Below, in pieces: positions 1 to 9,892 of a stretch of DNA of 64,000 nt (positions are counted from its first letter, which is position 1; each line of letters opens with the position of its first letter). This DNA is from SZUA-38 sp965212525. GTDB taxonomy: Bacteria; Pseudomonadota; Gammaproteobacteria; Xanthomonadales; SZUA-38. A program made the position numbers and the translations under genes. Below the pieces are notes generated by a model. It was not told where the DNA came from. It worked only from the letters and a program-made list of their open reading frames with translations, and searched no databases. The stretch covers positions 30,539-94,538 of the forward strand of contig CBDBVC010000026.1 in NCBI GenBank assembly GCA_965212525.1, in the 5' to 3' direction.

Positions 1-98
1 CCATTGGCGGCGTGATCGGTCACATGTCCGCACTCATGCAGACCTTGCCGCAAGTAATCGGCGGAGTGCAGGTCGTCTTCTATCAACAGGATGTGCAT
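1..98 (-). CDS. Response regulator, N-terminal fragment (OmpR/CusR-like)
   Basis: Only about 32 residues are in the window; the gene runs off the left edge. It starts at the ATG at 98 with MHILLIEDD, the usual first beta strand and acidic pocket of a receiver domain, followed by LRQGLHECGHVTDHAANG, typical of OmpR/PhoB-type regulators such as CusR, CopR and IrlR. The phosphoacceptor Asp and the DNA-binding domain lie outside the window. It diverges from a small membrane protein and a copper/silver efflux cluster, so a role in metal-responsive control is inferred from position. It could instead be a QseB- or PhoP-like regulator. Confidence 0.75.
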   Translation of the reverse strand, partial: MHILLIEDDLHSADYLRQGLHECGHVTDHAAN

Positions 99-244
99 GC
101 ATTAATCATAGCCGCAAACACGCATCAGCCACCATTACAGTTTGGTAATGTTGCGGCAATCATCCGGTAACCTTCAATTGCCTAGTCTGGCGTCGGGGCA
201 ACAACCCTGGACCAAAACGAGTCTGAAATAACGAGGGATTCAAG

Positions 245-610
245 ATGAAAACCGAAACAGTCAAGGCAACAACTGAAGATCTGACCATGTCTGAACGTGT
301 TCTTATGTGCATTATCTGGATCAGTTCAACATTCACGGCTGCAATTTTTGTCAGTATCGGCTACATGCTGCTTACTGGAACGGCCCATGCAACAACTGGC
401 AACATTCAACTGGAATATGTCGATGCGCAATCGACGTTGATTCGCGATGAAACCGAGGTGCTAGAAAGAATTGGCATCGAGGCGAAATTCAATGTGCGAG
501 ACTTCACGCTGCTGCAACCTGAAGTGCATGAGCGCAAGTACTTTGTACCCGGCATTGGTGTGATCGTGGACTTTGATCTCGACGAGTCTGACAACAGGGA
601 AGATGATTGA
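245..610 (+). CDS. Small single-pass membrane protein, unknown function
   Basis: A 121-residue protein with a good ribosome-binding site (GAGGG at 233-237, 7 nt before ATG). After a charged N-terminus of about 18 residues comes one hydrophobic segment (about residues 19-45) ending in GTAHA, so it is either a signal peptide with a long n-region or a membrane anchor. The rest is acidic and would lie in the periplasm, ending in DESDNREDD. I recognise no family. It is divergent from a response regulator and upstream of the metal-efflux genes, and a hairpin follows it, so it is probably its own transcription unit. Confidence 0.5.
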   Translation: MKTETVKATTEDLTMSERVLMCIIWISSTFTAAIFVSIGYMLLTGTAHATTGNIQLEYVDAQSTLIRDETEVLERIGIEAKFNVRDFTLLQPEVHERKYFVPGIGVIVDFDLDESDNREDD

Positions 611-670
611 TTTCTTCTTCGAACAAGTGTTCGAACCCGGTGCACGACACGCCGCACCGGGATTACCCCG

Positions 671-716
671 GACTGACCAGGCAGCATTCCACTCTCCCCC
701 GCCTGGTCAGTCTTCT
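671..716 (+). terminator. 12-bp inverted repeat, probable terminator
   Basis: Perfect arms GACTGACCAGGC (671-682) and GCCTGGTCAGTC (701-712) flank an 18-nt loop and are followed by TTCTC. The stem is strong but the T-run is poor and the loop is long. It falls between the small membrane protein and the porin gene, where a terminator is expected. A protein-binding palindrome is the alternative. Confidence 0.45.
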
Positions 717-754
717 CAATTGCCGTGAATCCATTAAGCTGAATGGAGGGGATG

Positions 755-2028
755 ATGAATATGTATCAGACAATGCGATACGAGAGAAATGAAATCAGTC
801 TTGTCAGACTGTCATGGTTAGGGAAAAGGTCACCGATGGTGAATGTTTTGCCGACAATATGCTGTACTGCATTGATTTTATTGCTGATATCAGCACAGGT
901 CATACCCTGCCAATGCTACCATTCGAGTTCAGCATGTTCTGACTGGGCTGAGTGGCGATGAACAGGCTAACGGGCATGATTACGTTGCCGAGATGGACGA
1001 AGAGGAAGAACCCGAAGGCGCCGCCGGGCGGGGCCCGGATGATCAATCAGTCCGGCTCTACACATCACGTGAAGACCGCCGCGAATCTGGTCCCAGTCAT
1101 GAAATCGGGGAGACCCTGTCCTACTCGATGTTTCTCGAATATGAATGGCTGGAAGATGAATTTGATCCGGTCGAAGGACCTGACACACGATTGACCGAGG
1201 TGGCCCGCGCGTTTGAACTGGAAGTTGAGTACACACCAGTGGACTGGCTCACGATCGAGGCGGTCTACGAATACCGATGATCAGGATCATGAAAGCAAGA
1301 TCGATGAGGCTATCGTAGCCGTTGAAATCGATGATTTCGAGCTCGAATTCGGTGTGCTTTACGTGCCTTTCGGAGAATATCCCAGTCATTTTGTAAGCGG
1401 CCCGTTGACTGAATTTGGCGAGACTCGAGACAAGGGGATGATCCTGTCATGGAGCCCGGGTGACTGGCTGGAACTCTCGGTGGCGGCTTATGAGGGCAGG
1501 GCACGGGAGGTCGGGCGTTCAGGTCGGGAGATCGACTGGGGGCTTGCCATTGAATCCAGTGGCCGCCTGGGTACGGTCGGGCTCAGCTATATCTCCGACC
1601 TGGCGGATTCTGATGAGCGGTTTCTTGAGGATGAAGCAAACCGGTACAGCAATCGCGTGGATGCCATCAGTGGTTATGCCGTGGCCGGCTGGGGTTCATT
1701 CGAGGCCAATATCGAATACACGCGTGCACTGGATCAATTTGCCGAGCTGGATGCGGACCGGGATCAGCCGGAAGCCTGGAATGCAGAACTCGCCTGGTTT
1801 CCGGGAGGTCAGTTTGAAATTGCCGTGAAACTGGAAGGAAGCGATGAGTGGGATGAAATGCCGCGGCGTCAGTACGGTATTTCGGTTGGTCGCGTGTTCG
1901 GTGATTCGATATTTGCACGTGCTGAGTTTCTGCGAGGCGATTACCGTAGTGGATTTGCCGAGACTGAAGATGAGATCGAGATTACCTCGGTTTCACGTGC
2001 CGGCCTGGTTGTTGGCATCCAGTTCTGA
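755..2028 (+). pseudogene. LbtU-like outer-membrane porin, frameshifted
   Basis: Coding signal for one beta-barrel protein is spread over three frames. The first piece (from ATG 755, behind GGAGGGG at 744-750) carries a hydrophobic signal-like stretch. A second piece (in frame up to the stop at 1278-1280) contains ELEVEYTPVDWLTIEAVYEY. A third continues with DDQDHESKIDEAIVAVEIDD and then FGVLYVPFGEYPSHFVSGPL, the conserved block of LbtU-family siderophore porins, and ends with a C-terminal phenylalanine as barrels do. One shift lies close to 1275-1280 and another between about 890 and 990. Family assignment is from memory of the LbtU pattern. Whether the gene is dead or the sequence has errors cannot be settled here. 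Confidence 0.6.
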
Positions 2029-2042
2029 TAGCTATTGTGAGA

Positions 2043-2070
2043 TTCAATTTCGGCCAGTCTGGTCTATACT
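2043..2070 (+). promoter_or_regulatory. Candidate sigma-70 promoter of the copper operon
   Basis: TTCAAT (2043-2048), a 16-nt spacer and TATACT (2065-2070). The -10 is close to consensus and the -35 is weak, as expected for an activated promoter. Transcription would begin at about 2077, exactly at the start codon of the next gene. Confidence 0.4.
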
Positions 2071-2076
2071 GAAACC

Positions 2077-2487
2077 ATGATGGTCCATAGTACACGACAC
2101 GTCCTGATCCGTTCCCTGCTTGCGCTGGCCCTGATCCTGCTGCCTCTGGCCAGCAGTGAATCCAGCGCATCTGAGACAGGCAGCCAGAATGGTGATGCGT
2201 GTGCATCACATACTATGGCGGGTTCAACAGACACGCATCAATCTCATGACGAATCCGAGCCATCTAGCCAGAAAGCGGGAATGGATTGTGATTGCTGCAA
2301 CGGTGATCCATCCGGCGATTGCGACAGTCAGACCTGTTCTGCGGGATGTCTTTCCTCACCTCCCTCATCCGTGCTGAACGAACGGCTCGCAGACAGGAGT
2401 CTGTCTGTCGCAAGGGGCAAGCCCGTGCAATCGCCAGTGACTCTGGCCTCGGTCAGGCCTCCACCGCCTGACAAACCTCCAATCTGA
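2077..2487 (+). CDS. CopL-like Cys/His-rich secreted metal-binding protein
   Basis: 136 residues. A signal peptide (about residues 1-32, RSLLALALILLPLASS) is followed by a short domain rich in His and Cys: ASHTMAGSTDTHQSHDE, then DCDCCNGDPSGDCDSQTCSAGC. The tail is RPPPPDKPPI. Layout and position, directly before cusB, match the CopL family of small periplasmic proteins that precede copper resistance genes; sequence similarity outside the motif is weak. It probably binds copper or silver in the periplasm. No ribosome-binding site precedes the ATG and the promoter -10 ends 6 nt before it, so the mRNA may be leaderless. Confidence 0.6.
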   Translation: MMVHSTRHVLIRSLLALALILLPLASSESSASETGSQNGDACASHTMAGSTDTHQSHDESEPSSQKAGMDCDCCNGDPSGDCDSQTCSAGCLSSPPSSVLNERLADRSLSVARGKPVQSPVTLASVRPPPPDKPPI

Positions 2488-2580
2488 TCTGAAAATTACC
2501 CAGGATTTAACCCGGACACCCATGAGTGTCCTGCTGCGTCTGTGCGCAGTTCGTTTTCAGATCAGATTTGGAGCACTACC

Positions 2581-3867
2581 TTGAAGCATATCCCTGTTGA
2601 CCGACCTGACGTCGGTATTCACGCTCGATCCAGAGGGGTTGTAAAATCTCAAATTTTTCATGCAGTTGTCTGTATCGCCCTGTGGTTGCTGATGACCCTG
2701 CCAGTCCAGTCGGACAACCATGAATCCGAAGACCGCGAGGTGCTGTACTGGGTTGCACCGATGGACCCCAATTTCCGCAGCGATCAGCCCGGCAAGTCAC
2801 CGATGGGGATGGATCTGGTGCCTGTGTACGCCGATCAGAGGGGCTCTGGTGATCAGGTGGTGGTCTCACCACAGATGATGCAGAGCCTCGGTATTCGCAC
2901 TGAACCGGCTGAGCGCAGTCGTCTGTGGCGGCGCATCGATACCATCGGTACGGTTGCGGTGGATGAGAACCGGGTCAGTCATATCCATTTGCGGGTTGAT
3001 GGCTGGGTTGAGAATCTGCAGGTCAAATCCACCGGTGAGCGTGTTCGCAAGGGTCAGCGACTGTTCGATCTGTATTCACCGGAACTGGTGAATGCCCAGA
3101 AGGAGATGCTGCAGACTCAGCGCAGCGGAGATGCGCTGATGATCAGTGCGTCACGCGAGCGACTGATTGCACTTGGTGTTGATGAAGAGACGATCAGGAC
3201 GGTTTCCGAAACTGCAAAAACCACCAGACTGGTACCCGTTTATGCACCTCAGGATGGCATCGTTTCCATGCTGCATATTGCCGATGGCATGTTTGTTGAA
3301 CCGAGAATGAGCCTGATGACGCTGGCAGACCTGTCATCCGTCTGGGTGCTGGCCGATGTCTACGAGAAGCAGGTGGACTGGGTGAAAACCGGTCAAATGG
3401 CCGAGGTTCAGCTGTCGTATCTGCCCGGCAAGGTATTCAGCGGTGTGGTGGAATATATCTATCCCGAACTCGACCCGATCAGCAGAACGCTGAGGGTGCG
3501 GTTGCGTTATGACAACCCCGGTGAACTGCTCAAGCCCAACATGTACGGCCAGGTGCAGTTGTACGCCGGCGCTATTGAAGAAACGATTGTGATACCACTG
3601 CAGTCGCTGATCCGCAGTGGCCAGCAGGACAGGGTGATCGTCGCACTTGGTGAGGGTCGTTTCGAGGCTCGACAGGTCAAGGCCGGTATCGAAAGCGGCA
3701 ATTATGTCGAAATCCTGTCGGGTCTGTCCGAGAGCGAGGAGGTGGTTGTCTCAGGTCAGTTCCTGATCGATTCAGAGGCGAGTCTGAATGCTTCATTCAG
3801 TCGAATGAGTCCTGATGAGGCGGCAGTGACAGCGCCAGAGGGCCATGGCCAGGGGGACGGGTCATGA
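2581..3867 (+). CDS. cusB: CusB-like periplasmic adaptor of a Cu/Ag RND efflux pump
   Basis: Membrane-fusion subunit joining the inner-membrane pump CusA to an outer-membrane channel. About 428 residues from a TTG at 2581, chosen because GGAG (2570-2573) lies 7 nt upstream; an in-frame GTG at 2542 has no such site. After a hydrophobic signal (HAVVCIALWLLMTLPVQS) comes a heavy-metal-binding domain, YWVAPMDPNFRSDQPGKSPM, then MGMDLVPVY, typical of CusB. The barrel-sandwich (DGWVENLQV), alpha hairpin (SPELVNAQKEMLQTQRSG) and beta-barrel domains follow. It overlaps cusA by 4 nt, so the two are co-translated. No CusC-type channel gene is present in the window. Confidence 0.9.
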   Translation: MKHIPVDRPDVGIHARSRGVVKSQIFHAVVCIALWLLMTLPVQSDNHESEDREVLYWVAPMDPNFRSDQPGKSPMGMDLVPVYADQRGSGDQVVVSPQMMQSLGIRTEPAERSRLWRRIDTIGTVAVDENRVSHIHLRVDGWVENLQVKSTGERVRKGQRLFDLYSPELVNAQKEMLQTQRSGDALMISASRERLIALGVDEETIRTVSETAKTTRLVPVYAPQDGIVSMLHIADGMFVEPRMSLMTLADLSSVWVLADVYEKQVDWVKTGQMAEVQLSYLPGKVFSGVVEYIYPELDPISRTLRVRLRYDNPGELLKPNMYGQVQLYAGAIEETIVIPLQSLIRSGQQDRVIVALGEGRFEARQVKAGIESGNYVEILSGLSESEEVVVSGQFLIDSEASLNASFSRMSPDEAAVTAPEGHGQGDGS

Positions 3868-6800
3868 TTGCAGCGGTGATTGACTGGTCGTTGAAAAACA
3901 GACCGGTCGTGTTACTGCTGTCGGCAATCGTGACAGCCTGGGGTGTACATGCTGTAAGGACAACACCACTTGATGCGATACCGGACCTGTCTGACGTACA
4001 GGTAATCATCAAGACGTCCTACCCGGGACAGGCACCTCAGGTGGTGGAAGATCAGGTCACCTATCCGCTGACCACCACCATGCTGTCGGTACCCAGAGCC
4101 AGTTCCGTTCGCGGCTATTCCTTTTTTGGCGATTCCTATGTTTACGTTATTTTCGAGGATGATACCGACCTTTACTGGGCACGTTCGCGGGTATTGGAGT
4201 ACCTGGCCCAGGTGGGTAACCAGTTGCCCGAAGGTGTCAATCCAGAGCTCGGGCCGGATGCCACTGGCGTGGGCTGGATATATGAATACGCGCTCGTCGA
4301 CAGAAGCGGACAGCACGATCTGGCGGCACTGCGATCGATTCAGGACTGGTTTCTGAAATTCGAATTGCAGACAGTCAAGGGTGTTGCCGAGGTGGCCACG
4401 GTGGGAGGCATGGTACGGCAATACCAGGTGGTGCTCGATCCATTCGCCATGCGTGCGCACCGCCTGACACTGGATCAGGTGAGGCAGGCCATCATCCGCA
4501 GCAACCAGGAAGTGGGTGGGTCGGTGATTGAAATGGCTGAAGCCGAATACATGGTGAGGGCCTCTGGCTATATTCAGTCCCTGGATGATCTCAACAATGT
4601 CACCATCAAGGCGGGTGAGGCCGGCGTGCCCGTCCTGCTGCAGGATATTGCCCAGGTAAGACTGGGGCCACAAATGCGCCGCGGCATGGCAGAGCTCGAT
4701 GGCGAGGGCGAGGTGGTGGGAGGCATCATCATCATGCGCAGTGGTGAGAATGCGATGAAAACCATTGCCGCCGTTGCTGAACGGCTCGAGGCGCTCAAGT
4801 CCGGTTTGCCTGACGGTGTTGAGATTGTCACCACTTATGACCGTTCAGGCCTGATTAGGCGCGCAGTGGACAATCTGCGGGTCAAGCTGACTGAGGAAAT
4901 GATCGTGGTGGCGCTGATCTGTGCCATCTTCCTGTTTCACATGCGGTCTGCCCTGGTGATCGTGATCAGCCTGCCGATCAGCATACTGATGTCCTTCATC
5001 ATCATGCGCTGGCTCGGGGGTGAATGCCAACATCATGTCACTGGGTGGAATCGCCATAGCCATCGGTGCCATGTCCGATGCGGCAATCGTGATGATCGAA
5101 AATGTTCACAACCATCTGCAGGATGCTGAAAAACAGAAGAAAAGAAGACTCGAGATTATCGCACTTGCCTGTCGTGAAGTGGGGGGCTCGCTTTTTGTCA
5201 GCCTGTTGATCATCACCCTGTCATTTCTGCCTGTGTTTGCACTGGAAGCCCAGGAAGGCCGGCTATTCACGCCACTGGCCATGACCAAGACCTTTGCCAT
5301 GGCAGCTTCGGCATTGATTGCCATTACGCTGGTACCCGTGCTGATTGCCGTGCTGGTGCGAGGCAGGGTGCCCGATGCTGCACGGAATCCGGTGAATCGG
5401 CTGTTGCAATCCCTGTTCAGACCACTGATGTCTGTCTGCCTTCGACATCCGGTCTCGGTGATCATCGTGATCATGTCACTGCTGGCAGTCAGTGTGTATC
5501 CCGTCAGACAGCTGGGAACAGAATTCATGCCAGAGCTGGAGGAGGGCGATCTACTCTACATGCCAACGACATTCCCCGGTATTTCCATTGGCAAGGCGCA
5601 GGAACTGCTGCAACAGACTGATCGCCTGATTCGCACACACCCCGAGGTCAGTCGGGTATTCGGCAAGGTTGGCCGGGCTGAAACTGCGACGGATCCGGCC
5701 CCGCTGACGATGATAGAAACCACCATACAGCTGAAACCACAGGACCAGTGGCGGCCAGGCATGAGCATGGAGCGGATTCGGCAGGAACTCGATGAGCGGG
5801 TTCAGATCCCCGGAGTCAGTAATGCCTGGGTGATGCCGATCAAGAATCGGATTGACATGCTGGCGACAGGGATCAAGACCCCGGTCGGAATCAAGATTTC
5901 CGGACCTGATCTGGGCGTGATCCAGGGAATCGGGGCACGTATCGAATCACTGGTCAGAACCCTGCCGGGTACACGCTCTGCGTATTCTGAACGCGTTGCC
6001 AGTGGACGCTATCTTAATATCGACATTGATCGTGAGCTTGCTGCTCGATTTGGCATGAATATTGACGATATTCACGATGTCGTGCGCTATGCCATTGGCG
6101 GCATGAACATCACCGAATCGGTGGAGGGGCTGGAGCGGTATCCGGTCAACCTTCGTTACCCGCACGATACACGCAATTCGATCGATCGCATTCGAAACCT
6201 TCCGGTGATCACCCCGATGGGTGCGACCCTGCCACTCTCGGAGCTGGCGACAGTGACCGTCGAAGACGGACCGGCGCTGATCAAGACGGAAAATGCACGA
6301 CTCAATGGCTGGATCTATGTCGATGTTGATTTTTCTGCCGGTGGCAGGGATCTGGGGCGTTATGTCGAATCGGCACGACAGCGGGTGGCTGATGAAATCT
6401 CATTGCCACCCGGCTATTCGGTCAGCTGGTCGGGACAGTACGAATACCTGCTCAGGTCGCAGACGCGCCTGTCCGTGCTGATACCCCTGGTGCTGATGAT
6501 CGTCATCCTGCTGCTGTATCTGAATTTCAGACGCTGGACAGAAGTACTGGTGATCCTGATCACAGTGCCTGTGGCACTGGTGGGCGGTTACTGGCTGCTT
6601 TATCTGCTGGGCTACAACATGTCGGTGGCCGTGGCTGTAGGCTTCATTGCACTGATGGGTGTGGCCGTCGAGATCGGGGTGGTGATGCTGGTCTACATCA
6701 ATCAGGCCGTGTCCCGTCAGATTCAAACCCTCTCTGATGCGCCCACAGCGGATCAGTTACAACAGGCTGTTCTTGATGGATGCGTACGCCGGATTCGACC

Positions 6801-6990
6801 CGTCATGATGACGGTGCTGACGATCATCATTGGCCTGTTGCCGGTGATGCTGGGTGATGGCACCGGCAGTGACATCATGCGACGTATCGCTGCACCGGTG
6901 ATCGGTGGCATGGCCTCGGCAACGCTGATGGGTTTGCTGGTTCTACCGTCGGTTTACGGCATGATACTGCAGCGACGATACCATCGCTGA
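3864..6990 (+). pseudogene. cusA: CusA Cu/Ag RND pump, split by a single-base frameshift
   Basis: The heavy-metal RND transporter of the inner membrane, about 1041 residues once repaired, close to the usual CusA length. The first frame ends just after MRWLGGE; the second begins in the same conserved stretch, NANIMSLGGIAIAIGAMSDA. Removing one G from the run at 5016-5020 restores LGVNANIMSLGG. Methionines of the Cu/Ag relay are present in LLYMPTTFPGI, RPGMSMERI and RIDMLATGIKTPVG, which argues for Cu(I)/Ag(I) over Zn/Co. The two halves are each intact and well conserved, so a sequencing error or a very recent mutation is more likely than old decay. Confidence 0.85.
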
Positions 6991-7002
6991 GTGCTGTTAA
7001 TT

Positions 7003-7437
7003 CTAGCCGAGCAGATTGTTCAGACGTGACAGGCTGTCATGCATGGACGCCAGTTCCCGTGAATCCATGCCGGCAAGATATTCACCGACGCGGTCATCCA
7101 GCAGGTCACTGTCATCACGCAGCAGTTTCACGGCCTCGCGAGTGGCAACAACATAGACGATACGGCGGTCATTCTTGTCGCGTGCACGCCAGACAAGGTT
7201 CTTGTCCTCAAGCCGATCGATGGCACGTGAAATGGTCGCCGCTGAGAGATTTTCCAGTGTGGCCAGCTGACCGATCGTGCACGGTTTGATCAGCAGCTGC
7301 AAGAGAATACTGCGCTGCGAGTAGGGCAGCTCCGCCTGGCTTTGACGCATCAGACGCGACAGCCGGCTGGCGAGCAGGTTGAGTTCCTTGAGCACATCTG
7401 CAGTGGCGAGTAGGTCCGTCATCATATTATTTAGCAT
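7003..7437 (-). CDS. MarR-family transcriptional regulator
   Basis: 144 residues with the MarR winged helix-turn-helix: the recognition region reads CTIGQLATLENLSAATISRAIDRLEDKNLVWRARDKNDRRIVYVVAT, of which NLSAATISRAIDRLEDKNLV is the helix-turn-helix core. Helical ends on both sides would form the dimer interface. It converges with cusA and diverges from the M20 peptidase gene across an 85-bp gap, so it may regulate itself and that peptidase. The start at 7437 has no clear ribosome-binding site; a start at 7425 or 7422 (MMTDLL) is equally possible. The ligand is unknown. Confidence 0.8.
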   Translation of the reverse strand: MLNNMMTDLLATADVLKELNLLASRLSRLMRQSQAELPYSQRSILLQLLIKPCTIGQLATLENLSAATISRAIDRLEDKNLVWRARDKNDRRIVYVVATREAVKLLRDDSDLLDDRVGEYLAGMDSRELASMHDSLSRLNNLLG

Positions 7438-7522
7438 AGCAAAATAAATTCCGGTCGGCGAGCTGAATCGTCTGTGATACAGTGAATGCCGAACCCCGAT
7501 AGCCGCATAGAGGAGATTCCCT

Positions 7523-8938
7523 GTGGACGTGAGACAAGCGCAGCGCCTGATTGATCAGGTCTGGGACGACAGTATCATTCCCGAACTCGTTGAATACATC
7601 AAGATTCCGAACAAGTCGCCGCATTTTGATCCGCAATGGGCAGAACATGGCTACATGGATGATGCCGTCGACCTGATCGCTTCCTGGTGTGGCGATCAGG
7701 GGATTTCCGGCATGACCATGGACGTGGTTCGTCTGGAAGGGCGAACACCGGTGATCTTCATGGATATTCCGGGTGAGGGTGATGACTGTATCCTGCTATA
7801 CGGGCATCTGGACAAACAGCCGGAAATGACTGGCTGGGCCGACCATCTTGCGCCATGGAAGCCGGTCATCGAGGATAACAAGCTCTATGGACGTGGCGGC
7901 GCAGACGACGGTTATGCGGCCTATGCCTCGCTGACAGCCCTGATGGCTGTGAAGGAACAGGGCCTGCCGCATTCACGTTGCGTGGTCCTGATTGAAGCCT
8001 GTGAGGAATCCGGCAGTTATGACCTGCCCTATTACATTGATCACCTGAAAGACAGGATCGGGACGCCATCGCTGGTGGTCTGTCTCGATTCGGGTCCCGG
8101 CAACTATGATCAGCTCTGGATCACCACCTCGTTGCGTGGCATGGCCAGTGGAACGCTGTCGGTGGATGTCATCGATGAAGGCGTACACTCAGGCGCCGCC
8201 AGTGGTATCGTGCCCTCAAGTTTCAGGGTTATCCGTCAGCTGCTGAACCGTGTTGAAGATGCTGATACCGGCAGGATTCTGCTTGACGGCCTCTATGGTG
8301 AGATTCCCGAGCAGCGGCTGCGCCAGACCGAGCGCGTCGCAGAACTGCTCGGTGACGGTGTTTACGAAGCATTTCCCTTTGGAGACGGGGTGGAGCCGAT
8401 GGCCGGCAATAACATCGAACGCCTGCTCAATCGAAACTGGCGTCCGGCATTGTCCTATACCGGTGCAGGACGCATCCCGGAGATCGAAAATGCCGGTAAT
8501 GTCCTCAGACCGGGAACCGATCTGAAACTGTCATTCCGTTTGCCGGCAACAGTGGAGGGTGAGTACGCCAGTGACCTGATCAAGCAGGTGCTTGAGGAAA
8601 ACCCGCCGTCAAATGCCCGTGTCAGCTTTTCGGCCGATCAGTCGGCCACAGGCTGGAACGCACCGGCAGTGGCACCGTGGCTTGAGCAATCGCTGGAACA
8701 GGCGTCGCAGGAAACCTACGGTGGCAGCTGCATGTACATGGGAGAAGGCGGTACCATCCCCTTCATGGGCATGCTGGGCGAGAAGTTTCCAAAGGCGCAA
8801 TTCATGATCGCCGGAGTTCTCGGTCCCAGATCGAACGCGCATGGGCCAAATGAGTTTCTTCACATCCCGTTTGCCAAGAAACTGACCACCTGCGTCTCAA
8901 GGGTGATTGTCGACCATTTCAACAGGCCATCGGATTGA
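7523..8938 (+). CDS. M20-family metallopeptidase
   Basis: 471 residues from a GTG start behind GAGGAG. Metal-site motifs of the M20 family are all visible: LLYGHLDKQPE (first His and catalytic Asp), YGRGGADDGYA (bridging Asp) and IEACEESGS (catalytic Glu and metal ligand). A dimerisation domain follows with GVHSGAASG, and SNAHGPNEF near the end supplies the last His. The family hydrolyses dipeptides or acylated amino acids in the cytoplasm using two zinc ions. The GHLDKQPE form is typical of dipeptidases acting on beta-Ala-His or Xaa-dipeptides, but the substrate is not determined. Confidence 0.85.
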   Translation: MDVRQAQRLIDQVWDDSIIPELVEYIKIPNKSPHFDPQWAEHGYMDDAVDLIASWCGDQGISGMTMDVVRLEGRTPVIFMDIPGEGDDCILLYGHLDKQPEMTGWADHLAPWKPVIEDNKLYGRGGADDGYAAYASLTALMAVKEQGLPHSRCVVLIEACEESGSYDLPYYIDHLKDRIGTPSLVVCLDSGPGNYDQLWITTSLRGMASGTLSVDVIDEGVHSGAASGIVPSSFRVIRQLLNRVEDADTGRILLDGLYGEIPEQRLRQTERVAELLGDGVYEAFPFGDGVEPMAGNNIERLLNRNWRPALSYTGAGRIPEIENAGNVLRPGTDLKLSFRLPATVEGEYASDLIKQVLEENPPSNARVSFSADQSATGWNAPAVAPWLEQSLEQASQETYGGSCMYMGEGGTIPFMGMLGEKFPKAQFMIAGVLGPRSNAHGPNEFLHIPFAKKLTTCVSRVIVDHFNRPSD

Positions 8939-8941
8939 GCG

Positions 8942-9791
8942 TCAGTCAGAAATGTCTGCCGAAAAACGCATCGACAGATCAACTGCCCTGACATGCTTGG
9001 TGAGCGCACCGATTGACAGGTAATCGACACCGGTCTCGGCGACGGCCGCAATGGTGTCCATATTGAGATTGCCCGAGGCCTCGAGTTCAACTCGGCCAGC
9101 ATTCTGTTCAACTGCCTCGCGGGTTTGCTGCAGACTGAAATTGTCCAGCATGACTCGCTCTGCGCCGGCGGCGATGGCCAGCTCCATCTGTTCGATGGTT
9201 TCGACTTCTACCTCGACCAGCAGACCCGATGCGATTGTCCTGGCCTGACTGATGGCCGCCTTGATGGATCCGGCGGCGACGATGTGATTCTCCTTGATCA
9301 GAAAGGCATCATACAGACCAATTCGGTGATTGTGTGCACCACCACAGCGTACGGCATATTTCTGCGCAAGCCTGAGGCCGGGGTATGGTCTTGCGTGTAT
9401 CCAGGATGCGGGCATTGGTATGGCCAATTGCATCACTGTAGCGTCTTGATACGGTGGCAACTGCCGACAGCAACTGCACGAAATTGAGCGCTGTACGTTC
9501 AGCCGTCAGGATGGCACGGGCGTTTCCGCGAACCTCGCACAGGGTCGAATCCGGTTGCAGCGAGTCACCATCGCTGACATGCCAGTCGATATCAACGGTC
9601 TGATCAATCTGGGCGAATGTCTCGTTGAACCACGGCTGTCCACAGAATATCGCCTTTTCCCTGCTGATAACCCTGGCCGTGGCGGACTGTTCAGCCGGTA
9701 TCAGTTCTGCCGTCACGTCACCGCGACCGACGTCTTCAGTCAGTGCAGTTCTGACATCTCGCTCAATGCTGGCGTGGGGTGGTTGTGTCAT
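8942..9791 (-). pseudogene. nadC: Nicotinate-nucleotide pyrophosphorylase NadC, frameshifted
   Basis: Quinolinate phosphoribosyltransferase, the third step of de novo NAD synthesis. The first frame (from ATG 9791) has DVGRGDVTAELIPA and ILDTRKTIP; the second resumes as PGLRLAQKYAVRCGG then HNHRIGLYDAFLIKENH, EVEVET and DNFS. The break is in a run of four G (plus strand, 9380-9383): with three, the protein reads TRKTIPGLRLAQKYAV without interruption, giving about 282 residues, the normal length. All catalytic blocks are conserved. The gene ends 3 bp from the convergent M20 gene. Confidence 0.88.
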
Positions 9792-9892
9792 GGGGATCAG
9801 TCCGGATGGAATACAGCGCTCAGTCTATCGTGGCTGAAATCCCACGGCCAGTGAATCCAGATCTGTTCAGTTGATTCCGGGGCTGAAGTGAC

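Noticed and set aside
3912..4673. 253-codon minus-strand frame
   Set aside because: Opposite cusA, whose protein is conserved throughout; no family features on the minus strand.
5020..6990. A separate gene for the C-terminal half of CusA
   Set aside because: It begins in the middle of a conserved pump motif and is restored to full-length cusA by one base.
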